Positions 1 through 6,816 of a stretch of 64,000 nt of DNA are shown piece by piece. The stretch spans positions 3,590 through 67,589 of the forward strand of contig DASYVD010000098.1 of assembly GCA_036000545.1 (NCBI GenBank), written 5' to 3'. Source of the stretch: DASYVD01 sp036000545. Its GTDB lineage: Bacteria > Actinomycetota > UBA4738 > CALAEC01. A program made the translations under genes and the position numbers. The notes under the pieces were generated by a model. The model saw only the letters and a program-made list of their open reading frames with translations. It did no database searches and was not told where the DNA came from. Each line of letters starts with the position of its first letter. Position 1 is the first letter of the stretch.

Positions 1-1
1 C

Positions 2-220
2 GCCGCACAAGAACAGATTCTTCCGTCTGTGGCCGGTCCAGGAGATCTCGCGGCCGAGTACGCGAGACGGAACGGAGCGAGGCTTGTGTTCTGCCGGTGC
101 CCGGAGAACGGAACTGAATCGGTGGTCGTCGTCGAGTTGGACGTGCGCCTTCCCGGCCTCGGCGTCGTCCGCACGGTCCGGGCAGCCGCCCGAGCGGAGA
201 CCGAGAGCCCGACGGGGTGA
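2..220 (+). CDS. TadE-like protein, C-terminal fragment (5' end outside window)
   Basis: The reading frame is open from the first bases of the window and stops at 218-220, so only the last 72 or so residues are visible. They contain AAEYARRNGARL, then a pair of cysteines (FCRCPENG), then a beta-rich stretch ending VRLPGLGVVRTVRAAARAE. Alanine-rich text before ARRNGARL, a Cys-containing turn and a closing strand ending in RARAE are typical of the short TadE-like pilus-assembly proteins of actinobacteria. The family assignment is by pattern only. A GTG at 29 could serve as an internal start, but the upstream continuity favours a longer gene. The next gene lies on the opposite strand, so the two are convergent. 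Confidence 0.5.
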   Translation, partial: AAQEQILPSVAGPGDLAAEYARRNGARLVFCRCPENGTESVVVVELDVRLPGLGVVRTVRAAARAETESPTG

Positions 221-248
221 ACGGTCGGGTTCGTCGCCGGGCGCGAGC

Positions 249-1121
249 CTAGGCGACCATGTCCCGAACCGCAGGGATGACCTCTTTCGCCAACCGCTCA
301 CGTCCGCCGACGCGGTCGCCGCGAGGCCACAGACTGAGACAAGTGAAACCGCGCTTTGCGATCTCCGCGAGCCGCCTGGCCACCTCGTCCGGTGAGCCAG
401 CCAGCACCCTCCCGCTCGGGTCCCGCGCCCCTTCCTGCACCAGCACCACTATGTTGTAAGCGCAGGTGATCTCGTGCGGGTCGCGGCCAGCCTCCTCCGC
501 GGCCCGGAGGAGCCGCTCGCGCATCCGCATCGCGCGATCTGGCGGCATGTACGTCATCGACGGGATCCACCCGTCGGCGAGCCGTCCGGTCACCGCGACG
601 GACCGGCGACCGTAGGCCCCGACCCAGACGGGGATGGGCGTGTCCGGCTTCGGCTCCAGCTGGGCCCGTTCCGTCCGGAAGTGGAACCCCTCGTACGTGA
701 CCTCGGCTTGCGTCCACAGCGCCCGGATCAGCTCGATGGCTTCCTGGAGGGCGTCGACCTTCTCGCCAGGCGACCGCGCGTCGAGGCCCCACGACCGGAA
801 CTCGATGTTGCTCCCGCCGCCGCCCATGCCCAGGATCAGCCGCCCGCTGGAGAGCCGGTGCAGCGTCTCGCCCATCTTCGCGGTGACCGTGGGGTGGCGG
901 TAGGGGAGGCCCAGCACGTTGGTGCCGATGCGGATGCGCTCGGTCCGCGAGGCGATCCAGGTGAGCAGGGTCCACGTCTCGAACGACGGCGTGTCGCCGT
1001 GGAGGTGGTCCCAGCACGTGACGAGGTCGAAGCCGAGCTCCTCGGCGTGGAGGGCGTCCTCCACCGGATCGGTCCGTCCTCCCACTGTAGGAACGACGCT
1101 CGTCCCGAACAGGAGGTCCAC
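249..1121 (-). CDS. Luciferase-like (LLM class) F420/flavin-dependent oxidoreductase
   Basis: A single-domain TIM-barrel oxidoreductase of the bacterial luciferase superfamily, about 290 residues, the usual length. It shows the family's order: LLFGTSV at the first strand, LGFDLVTCWDHLHG, RIRIGTNVLGLPYRHP, then LSSGRLILGMGGGG, and PIPVWVGAYGRRSVAVTGRLADGW near the middle. The GMGGGG loop and the WVGA strand are cofactor-pocket features. In actinobacteria many such proteins use F420, but cofactor and substrate cannot be read from the sequence. I chose GTG 1121 rather than GTG 1130 because a TAGAGT hexamer lies 7 nt upstream, matching the leaderless pattern of the window. A second family member follows at 1149-2030 with its own promoter, so they are probably separate transcripts. 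Confidence 0.88.
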   Translation of the reverse strand: MDLLFGTSVVPTVGGRTDPVEDALHAEELGFDLVTCWDHLHGDTPSFETWTLLTWIASRTERIRIGTNVLGLPYRHPTVTAKMGETLHRLSSGRLILGMGGGGSNIEFRSWGLDARSPGEKVDALQEAIELIRALWTQAEVTYEGFHFRTERAQLEPKPDTPIPVWVGAYGRRSVAVTGRLADGWIPSMTYMPPDRAMRMRERLLRAAEEAGRDPHEITCAYNIVVLVQEGARDPSGRVLAGSPDEVARRLAEIAKRGFTCLSLWPRGDRVGGRERLAKEVIPAVRDMVA

Positions 1122-1128
1122 GCCGGTC

Positions 1129-1134
1129 ACTCTA
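1129..1134 (-). promoter_or_regulatory. -10 hexamer TAGAGT, leaderless type
   Basis: On the minus strand TAGAGT is followed by 7 nt and then GTG (1121). This is one of the repeated TANNNT-N6/7-start arrangements and decides the start of the first luciferase-like gene. Confidence 0.5.
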
Positions 1135-1148
1135 TGCCCGAGGCGCGG

Positions 1149-2030
1149 CTACATGTATGCAGGCAGCACGTCCTCGGCCAGCCGCTCCACCTGCGCCAGG
1201 TCGGGGATCTCCGGGAACAGGATCAGGAGGTCGATCCCCGACTCCTCGTACTTGGCGACGTCCTCGGCGATGGCTGCTCCCGGACCGTGGTGGATGATGT
1301 CGGCCGGGTCACCCCACAGCCTGCCGTAGTACCGGAGCACGTGGTGAGCCGCTTCCTCCAGCGCCTTGGCGGCATCGTCGCCGACGCCCACGTACGCCAG
1401 GCCGGCGACGGTGAACGTCGTCTTGCCGCGCTTCGCTGCCTCCTCCCGGAGCATCGGGGTCATGTCGGCCATCCTCTTTGGTCCTGGGGTTCCGAAGATG
1501 AACCCGTCGCCGAGGTCGAGGGCTCGCTTCACGGCCGGTTGGCTCGAGCCGCCGACCCAGATCGGCGGCCCCGGGGTCTGTACCGGCGGCGGGCCCAGGA
1601 CGCCCTTGTCGGCGGTGGACGCGCGGGCTCTCTCCCAGATCTCGCGGATCCGCTCGATCTGCCGGGACATTCGCTTCCCCTTGCCCCGGAGATGCGCCTC
1701 GAAGATCTCGTAGTCGTCCTTTCGGCCGCCCACGGCCACGCCGAGGTCCAACCGTCCTCCCGAGAGCTGGTCGATCACCGCGGCCTGCTTGGCGACGAGG
1801 ATCTCGTTGCGATTGGGAAGCTGGAGGATGGTGGTGGCCAGTCGAGCCTGCTCGGTCACGGGGGCTGCGGCTGCGAGTGTGGTCAGCGGATCCCACGAGT
1901 CGTAGTTCGGCTTGTCGATGGTCCCCAAGGTGTGGAACCCGGCCTCGTCGGCCATTCGGGCCCACGACAAGAAGAGCCTCCGGTCGGTGTCGTGAGCGAG
2001 GGTGTTCGGGAGCCCGATCCCGAGCTTCAC
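1149..2030 (-). CDS. Luciferase-like (LLM class) F420/flavin-dependent oxidoreductase
   Basis: A second luciferase-superfamily oxidoreductase, 293 residues. Visible family blocks are KLGIGLPNT at the N-terminus, ADEAGFHTLGTID, ARLATTILQLPNRN, LSGGRLDLGVAVGG, and GPPIWVGGSSQPAVKRALDLGDGF. It differs from the neighbouring paralogue throughout, so this is an old duplication or independent recruitment rather than a recent tandem copy. The start is GTG 2030, 6 nt downstream of a TAGGCT hexamer. That hexamer overlaps the stop of the protease gene, so the gene has its own transcript. Substrate unknown; F420 use is an inference from phylum. Confidence 0.88.
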   Translation of the reverse strand: MKLGIGLPNTLAHDTDRRLFLSWARMADEAGFHTLGTIDKPNYDSWDPLTTLAAAAPVTEQARLATTILQLPNRNEILVAKQAAVIDQLSGGRLDLGVAVGGRKDDYEIFEAHLRGKGKRMSRQIERIREIWERARASTADKGVLGPPPVQTPGPPIWVGGSSQPAVKRALDLGDGFIFGTPGPKRMADMTPMLREEAAKRGKTTFTVAGLAYVGVGDDAAKALEEAAHHVLRYYGRLWGDPADIIHHGPGAAIAEDVAKYEESGIDLLILFPEIPDLAQVERLAEDVLPAYM

Positions 2031-2036
2031 GCTCCC

Positions 2037-2042
2037 AGCCTA
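2037..2042 (-). promoter_or_regulatory. -10 hexamer TAGGCT, leaderless type
   Basis: TAGGCT on the minus strand ends 6 nt before GTG 2030. It overlaps the stop codon of the upstream protease gene (2040-2042). Confidence 0.55.
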
Positions 2043-3050
2043 GCCTTGAAGCTCCCTCGGCGTCGCCACGAGCTCCCGGATCGTGCCGTCGCGGAACACC
2101 CGCACTCGCAGCGGTTTCCCGATCCGCTCCGCGGCCATCAACCGCTGGAGGTCGCGGGCGCTCTCCACCGCTACGTCGTCCACGTCGAGGATGAGGTCCT
2201 CGGGGCGCATCCCTGCCGCGGCCGCCGGGCTCCCCGGGACCACCTCGACGACCTCCACGCCGTTCTGTCGGTCGACCTCTCGGGCCATCTTTGGAGGAAG
2301 CGGCCGGGGCCCGCCGGCGATCCCCAGGTACGCCCGGCGGAACCGACCCTCGGTCATGAGGGTGGCCACGATCCTACGGGACGTCGAGTTGATCGGCACC
2401 GCCAGCCCGAGCCCGATGCCCGCCACCGCGGTGCTCACCCCGACCACCCGGCCACGGCCATCGGACAGCGCGCCGCCGGAGTTCCCCGGGTTCAGCGCGG
2501 CGTCGGTCTGGATCACGTTCTCCACGATCCGGCTGGCCGAGCCCTGTCGGGTGGGGAGGGCCCGGCCCAGGGCGCTCACCACGCCGGCAGTAACGGAGCC
2601 GGAGAACCCGAGAGGATTCCCCACCGCCACCACCAGCTGGCCGACCCGGAGCCGGTCGGCGTCGCCGAGGGTGGCGGGGACGAGGTCTCCCGCGCCCACC
2701 CGGATCACCGCGAGGTCGGAGAGGGGGTCGGTCCCGACGACCTCGAACTTCGCCTCCCTGCCGTCCACGAACGAGGCGTTGCCCCCGGTGGACCCCGCCA
2801 CCACGTGCGCCGATGTCAGCAGGAACCCGTCGGGGGTGATGACCACCGCGGAGCCCGCCCCCTCGGCCCGACCGCCCGGGAGGCGGCGGCGGACCCGGAG
2901 GCTGGCCACCGACGGGATCAGGATCTCGGCGACCCGGGTGACCACGGAAGAGTACGCGTCGAGGGCGTCGTCTTCCTCGGTGAGGACCGGCGCCTGCCCG
3001 TCGAGGGGCGCGCCGTTCAAGATCGCGTCGACGAATCGAGGTGATGCCAT
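2040..3050 (-). CDS. HtrA/DegP-like S1C serine protease with PDZ domain
   Basis: A trypsin-like serine protease followed by one PDZ domain, 336 residues. The catalytic triad is plain: His82 in LLTSAHVVAG, Asp112 in DPLSDLAVI, Ser191 in NPGNSGGAL. The PDZ domain fills about residues 240-336 (AYLGIAG, VVPGSPAAAAGMRPEDLIL). HtrA proteins normally act in the periplasm or outside the membrane on misfolded proteins. This one starts MASPRFVDAILNG and has no visible signal peptide or membrane anchor, so it may be cytosolic or exported by another route. It begins 4 nt after the stop of the 3055-3591 gene, so the two are probably co-transcribed and translationally coupled. Confidence 0.9.
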   Translation of the reverse strand: MASPRFVDAILNGAPLDGQAPVLTEEDDALDAYSSVVTRVAEILIPSVASLRVRRRLPGGRAEGAGSAVVITPDGFLLTSAHVVAGSTGGNASFVDGREAKFEVVGTDPLSDLAVIRVGAGDLVPATLGDADRLRVGQLVVAVGNPLGFSGSVTAGVVSALGRALPTRQGSASRIVENVIQTDAALNPGNSGGALSDGRGRVVGVSTAVAGIGLGLAVPINSTSRRIVATLMTEGRFRRAYLGIAGGPRPLPPKMAREVDRQNGVEVVEVVPGSPAAAAGMRPEDLILDVDDVAVESARDLQRLMAAERIGKPLRVRVFRDGTIRELVATPRELQG

Positions 3051-3054
3051 GTTC

Positions 3055-3591
3055 TTATGCCTGGCCGAACTTGGGGCCTTCGGACCGGACCTTCTCCACC
3101 TGGGAGAAGGCCTCCCGGAGGTTCTTCAGCCACTCCTCCTGCTTCGAGGCTACCAGGCGCACGCACCAAGCCAGGGCGTGGCTGCGGCTCCGGGCCACTC
3201 CCGCAGCAACCAGGGTGTCGAGCACCGCGCGCTCGGACATCCGAAGCCGGGTCATCGCGGGGACGGAGAGCACGGTGAAGGGTTGCTCCACATCCCCGCA
3301 CACCACTCCCCACGACACCTTGCGACGGAAGCGGCGCTCCGCTTGGAGGGCGATGCGGATGCGCCGCTCCCGCGTCTCCTCCCGGAACGCCTCGATCCGC
3401 GACGCGACCGCCGCCGCTCGTTCCTCCTTGGTGGCGCCCTCGGCGACCTCGGGCTCGGCCAGGATCCCGACCACAAAGATCTCCTCGCGATCGGATGTAA
3501 CGTCCGGCGGCCCGGTGAACCAGCCGTCGGGGATGCGGCCTGTGAACCAGCCGCGCAGTTCCTCGTCGCTCTCCAGGTATCCGGGTAGCAT
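3055..3591 (-). CDS. Conserved hypothetical protein, partner of HtrA-like protease
   Basis: A soluble protein of about 178 residues if it starts at ATG 3591 (MLPGYLESDEEL). A TTG at 3645 would add 18 residues that look unrelated to a protein start. The N-terminal half has tryptophan-containing turns (GWFTGRIPDGWFTGPPD) and a strand EEIFVVGIL. The centre is a charged helix (about residues 55-90). The C-terminal third reads MSERAVLDTLVAAGVARSRS then HALAWCVRLV, resembling the ribbon-helix-helix-type tails of small DNA-binding or antitoxin proteins. I do not recognise a named family. It precedes the protease by 4 nt. A perfect 13-bp palindrome (3608-3620) lies just upstream, which would suit self-regulation, but that is inference. 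Confidence 0.7.
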   Translation of the reverse strand: MLPGYLESDEELRGWFTGRIPDGWFTGPPDVTSDREEIFVVGILAEPEVAEGATKEERAAAVASRIEAFREETRERRIRIALQAERRFRRKVSWGVVCGDVEQPFTVLSVPAMTRLRMSERAVLDTLVAAGVARSRSHALAWCVRLVASKQEEWLKNLREAFSQVEKVRSEGPKFGQA

Positions 3592-3607
3592 AGTGATTAC
3601 AGAATTA

Positions 3608-3620
3608 CACCGACTCGGTG
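3608..3620. promoter_or_regulatory. 13-bp perfect palindrome, possible operator
   Basis: CACCGA-C-TCGGTG reads the same on both strands. It sits 17 bp upstream of the ATG of the minus-strand gene at 3591 and about 80 bp from the promoter of the divergent DUF5318 gene, so it could serve as an operator for either side. No regulator is assigned. Confidence 0.4.
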
Positions 3621-3698
3621 ATTCGTCAAGTTCATCAACCCGCAACCCCCCGCGTCGTTCTCGGGTCCCTCCCCTCGGGAGGTTGCACCGGACCCGAG

Positions 3699-3704
3699 TA
3701 GAAT
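3699..3704 (+). promoter_or_regulatory. -10 hexamer TAGAAT upstream of DUF5318 gene
   Basis: TAGAAT ends 9 nt before ATG 3714, so a transcript starting about 7 nt after the hexamer would have almost no leader. Confidence 0.5.
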
Positions 3705-3713
3705 GACGCCACC

Positions 3714-4100
3714 ATGGCCATGGCCAGGACGAAGAAGGGGCGGTTGCTGGGCGTCGTCGACTACACCCTCGCCAAGCGGGCCGTCCTCCGCGACTTCCGC
3801 CGGGGTCTGCTGTCCCTGCTCGACATTTGCGATGCGCATCCCGAGCTGATCCGAGCCGCCCGGTACGTGGGGGAGGAGATCCCGCGGCACTGTCCGGTGT
3901 GCGACGAGCGGCGGCTTCGGGTCCTGGCCTACGTGTTCGCCGACGAGCTCAAACGGGACAACGGCCGGGTGTGGACGGTCGACCAGGGGGCGCGCCTCGC
4001 CGCGGAGTGTCGCGACGCGAAGTGCTACGTGGTCGAAGTGTGCACCGGCTGCTCCTGGAACCACCTCTCCGAGGTGTTCGTCGGCCGCGACGCGGGCTGA
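3714..4100 (+). CDS. DUF5318 family protein
   Basis: A 128-residue protein with the hallmarks of the actinobacterial DUF5318 family: VVDYTLAKRAVLRDFRRGL near the start, LDICDAHPELIRAARYVGE, then two cysteine pairs (CPVCDE at about 61-66 and CTGCSWNH near the end). The cysteines plus the C-terminal WNH look like a small zinc-binding domain. Function is unknown in the family. An in-frame ATG at 3720 is an alternative start; I keep 3714, 9 nt after a TAGAAT hexamer. In many actinobacteria this gene lies just before a class A penicillin-binding protein. Here two membrane genes sit between them. Confidence 0.85.
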   Translation: MAMARTKKGRLLGVVDYTLAKRAVLRDFRRGLLSLLDICDAHPELIRAARYVGEEIPRHCPVCDERRLRVLAYVFADELKRDNGRVWTVDQGARLAAECRDAKCYVVEVCTGCSWNHLSEVFVGRDAG

Positions 4101-4131
4101 GTGCCGGGGACCGAGCACTCGTGATCGCGGC

Positions 4132-5004
4132 GTGAGCGCCCTCGGCGTTCCCGCCGCCCTTCTCCTCGGCTTGGTGGCTGAGGTCGCCGGCACGCTGGTC
4201 CTTCGCTTCACCGGCGGGACCCGCCCGTGGTTCCGGCCGGCCAGGGACTTCTGGCGCGACATCAGTCGCCTGGTGCGCCGGCGGGATCGGGCCTCCGCCC
4301 TGGAGCTGGTCGGGACCGCCACCGCGCTGACAGGCGCAGGGCTCGCCGCCGCTGCGGCGATGGGGTTCCTCCGGGGAAGCCCCGCGCTCGTGTACCCCTC
4401 GCTGGCCCTCGCTGTGGTGGGGGGGCACGTGACCGCCTGCCTGGCGCCGGGCGCACGGGGGTGGGAGCGGGCGGGACGGGCTCGGACGGACGCGTTGCTG
4501 GCCGAGCCCGCCTTCGTCCTGGCTCTTGGCGCGGGGCTCCTGCGGTGGGGCGCGTTCGACCTCGAGGCCATCCGGGGAGCCCAACAGGTGCTCGGCCCCG
4601 GGATCGCCCTGGGGCCGCCCGTGGTGGCGGCCGGCCTGATCATCGCCGCGGTGGTGGCCCTGGTGGCGGGAGGATTCCGTTTGCCGCCACTTCGCGAGGG
4701 CGGGGGGACGCAGCGACGCCAGGCGGGCTCCGCCGTGGCCGCCGCGCTGTGTCGGTGGGCCGCAGCGGGAGCCACGGCCATGGTTGTGGCGGTCCTCGTT
4801 GCCGGCGGCAGCTCGCTGTCCCCGGAAGCGGTGGACCCCGTCGCACTGGTCTGGTGGGCCGCGGCGGCCGTCGCGGCCGCCTTCGTCCTGGGGGCCTGCC
4901 GGGCGGCTGTTTCTTTCCTGCCCCTGAGGGTGTCCCGGACCGGCGTCGCCGTCGGCGTCATCGCTCTAGCGGCGGCGGCCGCGACGCTCGTGGCGCTGGG
5001 ATGA
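4132..5004 (+). CDS. Divergent HyfC/NuoH-like (complex I subunit 1 family) membrane protein
   Basis: A 290-residue polytopic membrane protein starting at GTG 4132. Two stretches match the complex I subunit 1 / HyfC family in order and spacing. Residues about 28-50 (GGTRPWFRPARDFWRDIS then RLVRRR) correspond to the family's RRGPxxxQPYxDLxKLLRKE cytoplasmic loop. Residues about 122-146 (LLAEPAFVLALGAGLL, then FDLEAI) correspond to the HyfC LAEPALLLAL-ALAxxxGSTDLAAI segment. After that the family's invariant RLPVDNPxTHLELTM acidic helix is reduced to FRLPPLREGGG, so the quinone-side glutamates are missing. About seven hydrophobic helices are visible. It precedes an antiporter-like gene by 13 nt. 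No hydrogenase or NADH-dehydrogenase peripheral subunits are in the window. The role is therefore unknown; the family link is by pattern. Confidence 0.6.
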   Translation: MSALGVPAALLLGLVAEVAGTLVLRFTGGTRPWFRPARDFWRDISRLVRRRDRASALELVGTATALTGAGLAAAAAMGFLRGSPALVYPSLALAVVGGHVTACLAPGARGWERAGRARTDALLAEPAFVLALGAGLLRWGAFDLEAIRGAQQVLGPGIALGPPVVAAGLIIAAVVALVAGGFRLPPLREGGGTQRRQAGSAVAAALCRWAAAGATAMVVAVLVAGGSSLSPEAVDPVALVWWAAAAVAAAFVLGACRAAVSFLPLRVSRTGVAVGVIALAAAAATLVALG

Positions 5005-5017
5005 TCCCTCGCTCAGC

Positions 5018-6760
5018 ATGACCGATCTCCTTCTTCCCGCTGCCGCGCTCGGCCCGGCCGCAGCGGGAGTGGTGTGGGTGGCCCTGGCCGCGTGGCGGTG
5101 GCCCCAGCGAGCGGCCGGCGCGCTCGTGGCCCTCGCCGCGCACGCGGCGGCCTGGGCGGTGTTGTGGCTCGCGTACCGCGGCGAGTCTCCCGCCTGGCGC
5201 AGCCTGGAGGCCACCCTCCTCGGAGCCAGCGTCCTGGTGGCGACGGAGCTGGCGTTGCTGCTCGTGGCGTTGCGGGCGGAGGGCTTGGGGCGCCGGGGGG
5301 CGCTGGGAGTCGGGGCAGCACTGGGCGTGTCCGCCACGGCGGTTGCCTTCGCGTCGTTCTCCACGAGCCTGGTGGTGCAGGCGCTGTTCCTCCCCGCGGT
5401 GACGCTCGCCGCCGCGCTGGCGGGGCTGTCGGGAACGGGACGTCGCGACGTGGCCGGGGTGCTCGGCCTCGCCGCGGCCGACGTCGCCTGCCTGGCGGGG
5501 TTGGCGATCTGGGTGTCACGCCTCGGAAGCGTGGTCGTGGCGCCGACCGGTTCCCTGGACCTAGGCGGGGCCCTGGTGCTGGCGGGTGCGGCGATCAAGG
5601 CGGGCGCCGTTCCGGGACAGGGCACGTGGCGGCTCGCGGCGACCGGCGGGCCGGGAGCGCCGGTGACCGCCGCCCTCCGCGGACAGGGGATCGCGCTGGC
5701 GGTCCTGGCCGGCGTGGTGGTTTCGGGGAGCGACGGTTCCCTCGTCGTCGCTTCGATCGCCGCAGCTGCTGGACTTGCCGGAGGGATCGCCGCCGCAGTG
5801 TCGGCCCACCGCGGGGGCAGGCTGGCGGGCATGGCCGGCGCCGCGGCGTGTGTGCCGTTCCTGGCTCTGGGCCTGGGCGGCGCCGTGGGGGCCCGGGCTT
5901 TCCTCCTCTCCTTCCCCCCGTTCCTCCTGGCCTCGGGAGCTGCGTTCGCCGCGGGGTGGCCGGGCCCCGAGACCGTGGATCCGCCCCCGCGGGGTGAGGG
6001 CGGGGAGGGAACGGCGGGGCGGCTTCGCCGGTGGATCGGGGTGCCCGCGGCCCTCGGGGCGGTCGTGTCTTTGGCCGCCCTGCCCGGCGGCGGGGGACAT
6101 CCGGGCGCCGCCCTGGCCCTCGACCTCGCCGGGGTCCGGGCCCAGACGGAGGTCCTGTACCTCGGTGTGGCCGCCGCTCTCATGCTCGGCCTGGGGATGG
6201 CGGCCGTCGCAGCGGCCCCGGTGGTGGCGGCAGCCCGGCCTCCCATCCCCGCGGGGTTGGCCTCTCTCGTCACCGGCGCGGCCCTCGTGTACATGGGCTC
6301 GCAGCCGGTTCGCCTCGGCATCGGCTGGTGGCTTCGGATCGAACGGGCTCTCCAGGTCCCCGGGCTGCTGCCCTCTGCCGGGGCGCCTTCCTTCCCCGCC
6401 GCCCGGGGGATCGACTTGACCCTGGCTCTCGTGCCGGCCGCGGGAGTAGCCCTCCTCATCGCCGTCCTCGGCCGGGGGGTTCGTCCCGGACCAGCGGAGG
6501 TCGGCCCGATCCGCCCGCCGCGAGCGCGAGTGCCCGTGCCAGCGTCGGCCTCAGGAGCGGAGACCATCACCGGAAGGGTGATGGCTGTGAGTAGGCGGGC
6601 GCGCGTCATCGCCCGGGCGGTCGCTGGCCGGTCCGCGCAGCTCCGGGGTCGAGCTCATCGCATGGCCCTGGGCCTGGCGGTGGCCGCGTTGCTGGAGGGC
6701 GGGGCCGTGGCCCTCTCAGTGTTCCTGGTGATGGAAGGCGTCCGCCTGGGCTTCCTCTAG
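5018..6760 (+). CDS. Divergent NuoL/M/N-like proton-conducting membrane protein
   Basis: A 580-residue alanine- and glycine-rich membrane protein with about 13-14 hydrophobic segments. The diagnostic stretch is IKAGAVPGQGTW (about 193-204) followed by GGPGAPVTAALRG (about 210-222). This lines up with the IKxxxxPFHxWLPxA-PTPVSALLHA block of complex I and Mrp antiporter subunits; the key lysine (K194) is kept and the usual His is Gln. An upstream helix ATELALLLVAL (E77) resembles the glutamate helix of the same fold. A charged insert sits near residue 325, and the final 70 residues are a basic segment plus one more helix. With the HyfC-like gene before it, this forms a two-gene membrane module. 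Whether it pumps ions, or what drives it, cannot be told. Confidence 0.6.
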   Translation: MTDLLLPAAALGPAAAGVVWVALAAWRWPQRAAGALVALAAHAAAWAVLWLAYRGESPAWRSLEATLLGASVLVATELALLLVALRAEGLGRRGALGVGAALGVSATAVAFASFSTSLVVQALFLPAVTLAAALAGLSGTGRRDVAGVLGLAAADVACLAGLAIWVSRLGSVVVAPTGSLDLGGALVLAGAAIKAGAVPGQGTWRLAATGGPGAPVTAALRGQGIALAVLAGVVVSGSDGSLVVASIAAAAGLAGGIAAAVSAHRGGRLAGMAGAAACVPFLALGLGGAVGARAFLLSFPPFLLASGAAFAAGWPGPETVDPPPRGEGGEGTAGRLRRWIGVPAALGAVVSLAALPGGGGHPGAALALDLAGVRAQTEVLYLGVAAALMLGLGMAAVAAAPVVAAARPPIPAGLASLVTGAALVYMGSQPVRLGIGWWLRIERALQVPGLLPSAGAPSFPAARGIDLTLALVPAAGVALLIAVLGRGVRPGPAEVGPIRPPRARVPVPASASGAETITGRVMAVSRRARVIARAVAGRSAQLRGRAHRMALGLAVAALLEGGAVALSVFLVMEGVRLGFL

Positions 6761-6800
6761 GTCCCTCGGCCACCGGGCGTTTCGGGCAATCCGGGCCGGG

Positions 6801-6806
6801 TACAAT
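6801..6806 (+). promoter_or_regulatory. -10 hexamer TACAAT upstream of penicillin-binding protein
   Basis: TACAAT ends 10 nt before GTG 6817. The hexamer overlaps the ATG at 6805, so that ATG is unlikely to be the start. Confidence 0.5.
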
Positions 6807-6816
6807 GCAAGCGCTC

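Noticed and set aside
474..3044. An 856-codon open frame on the plus strand across three minus-strand genes
   Set aside because: It is the antisense shadow of the oxidoreductase and protease genes; the composition (Arg/Pro/His/Gly without domain motifs) and the clear homology on the other strand show it is a product of GC-rich third positions.
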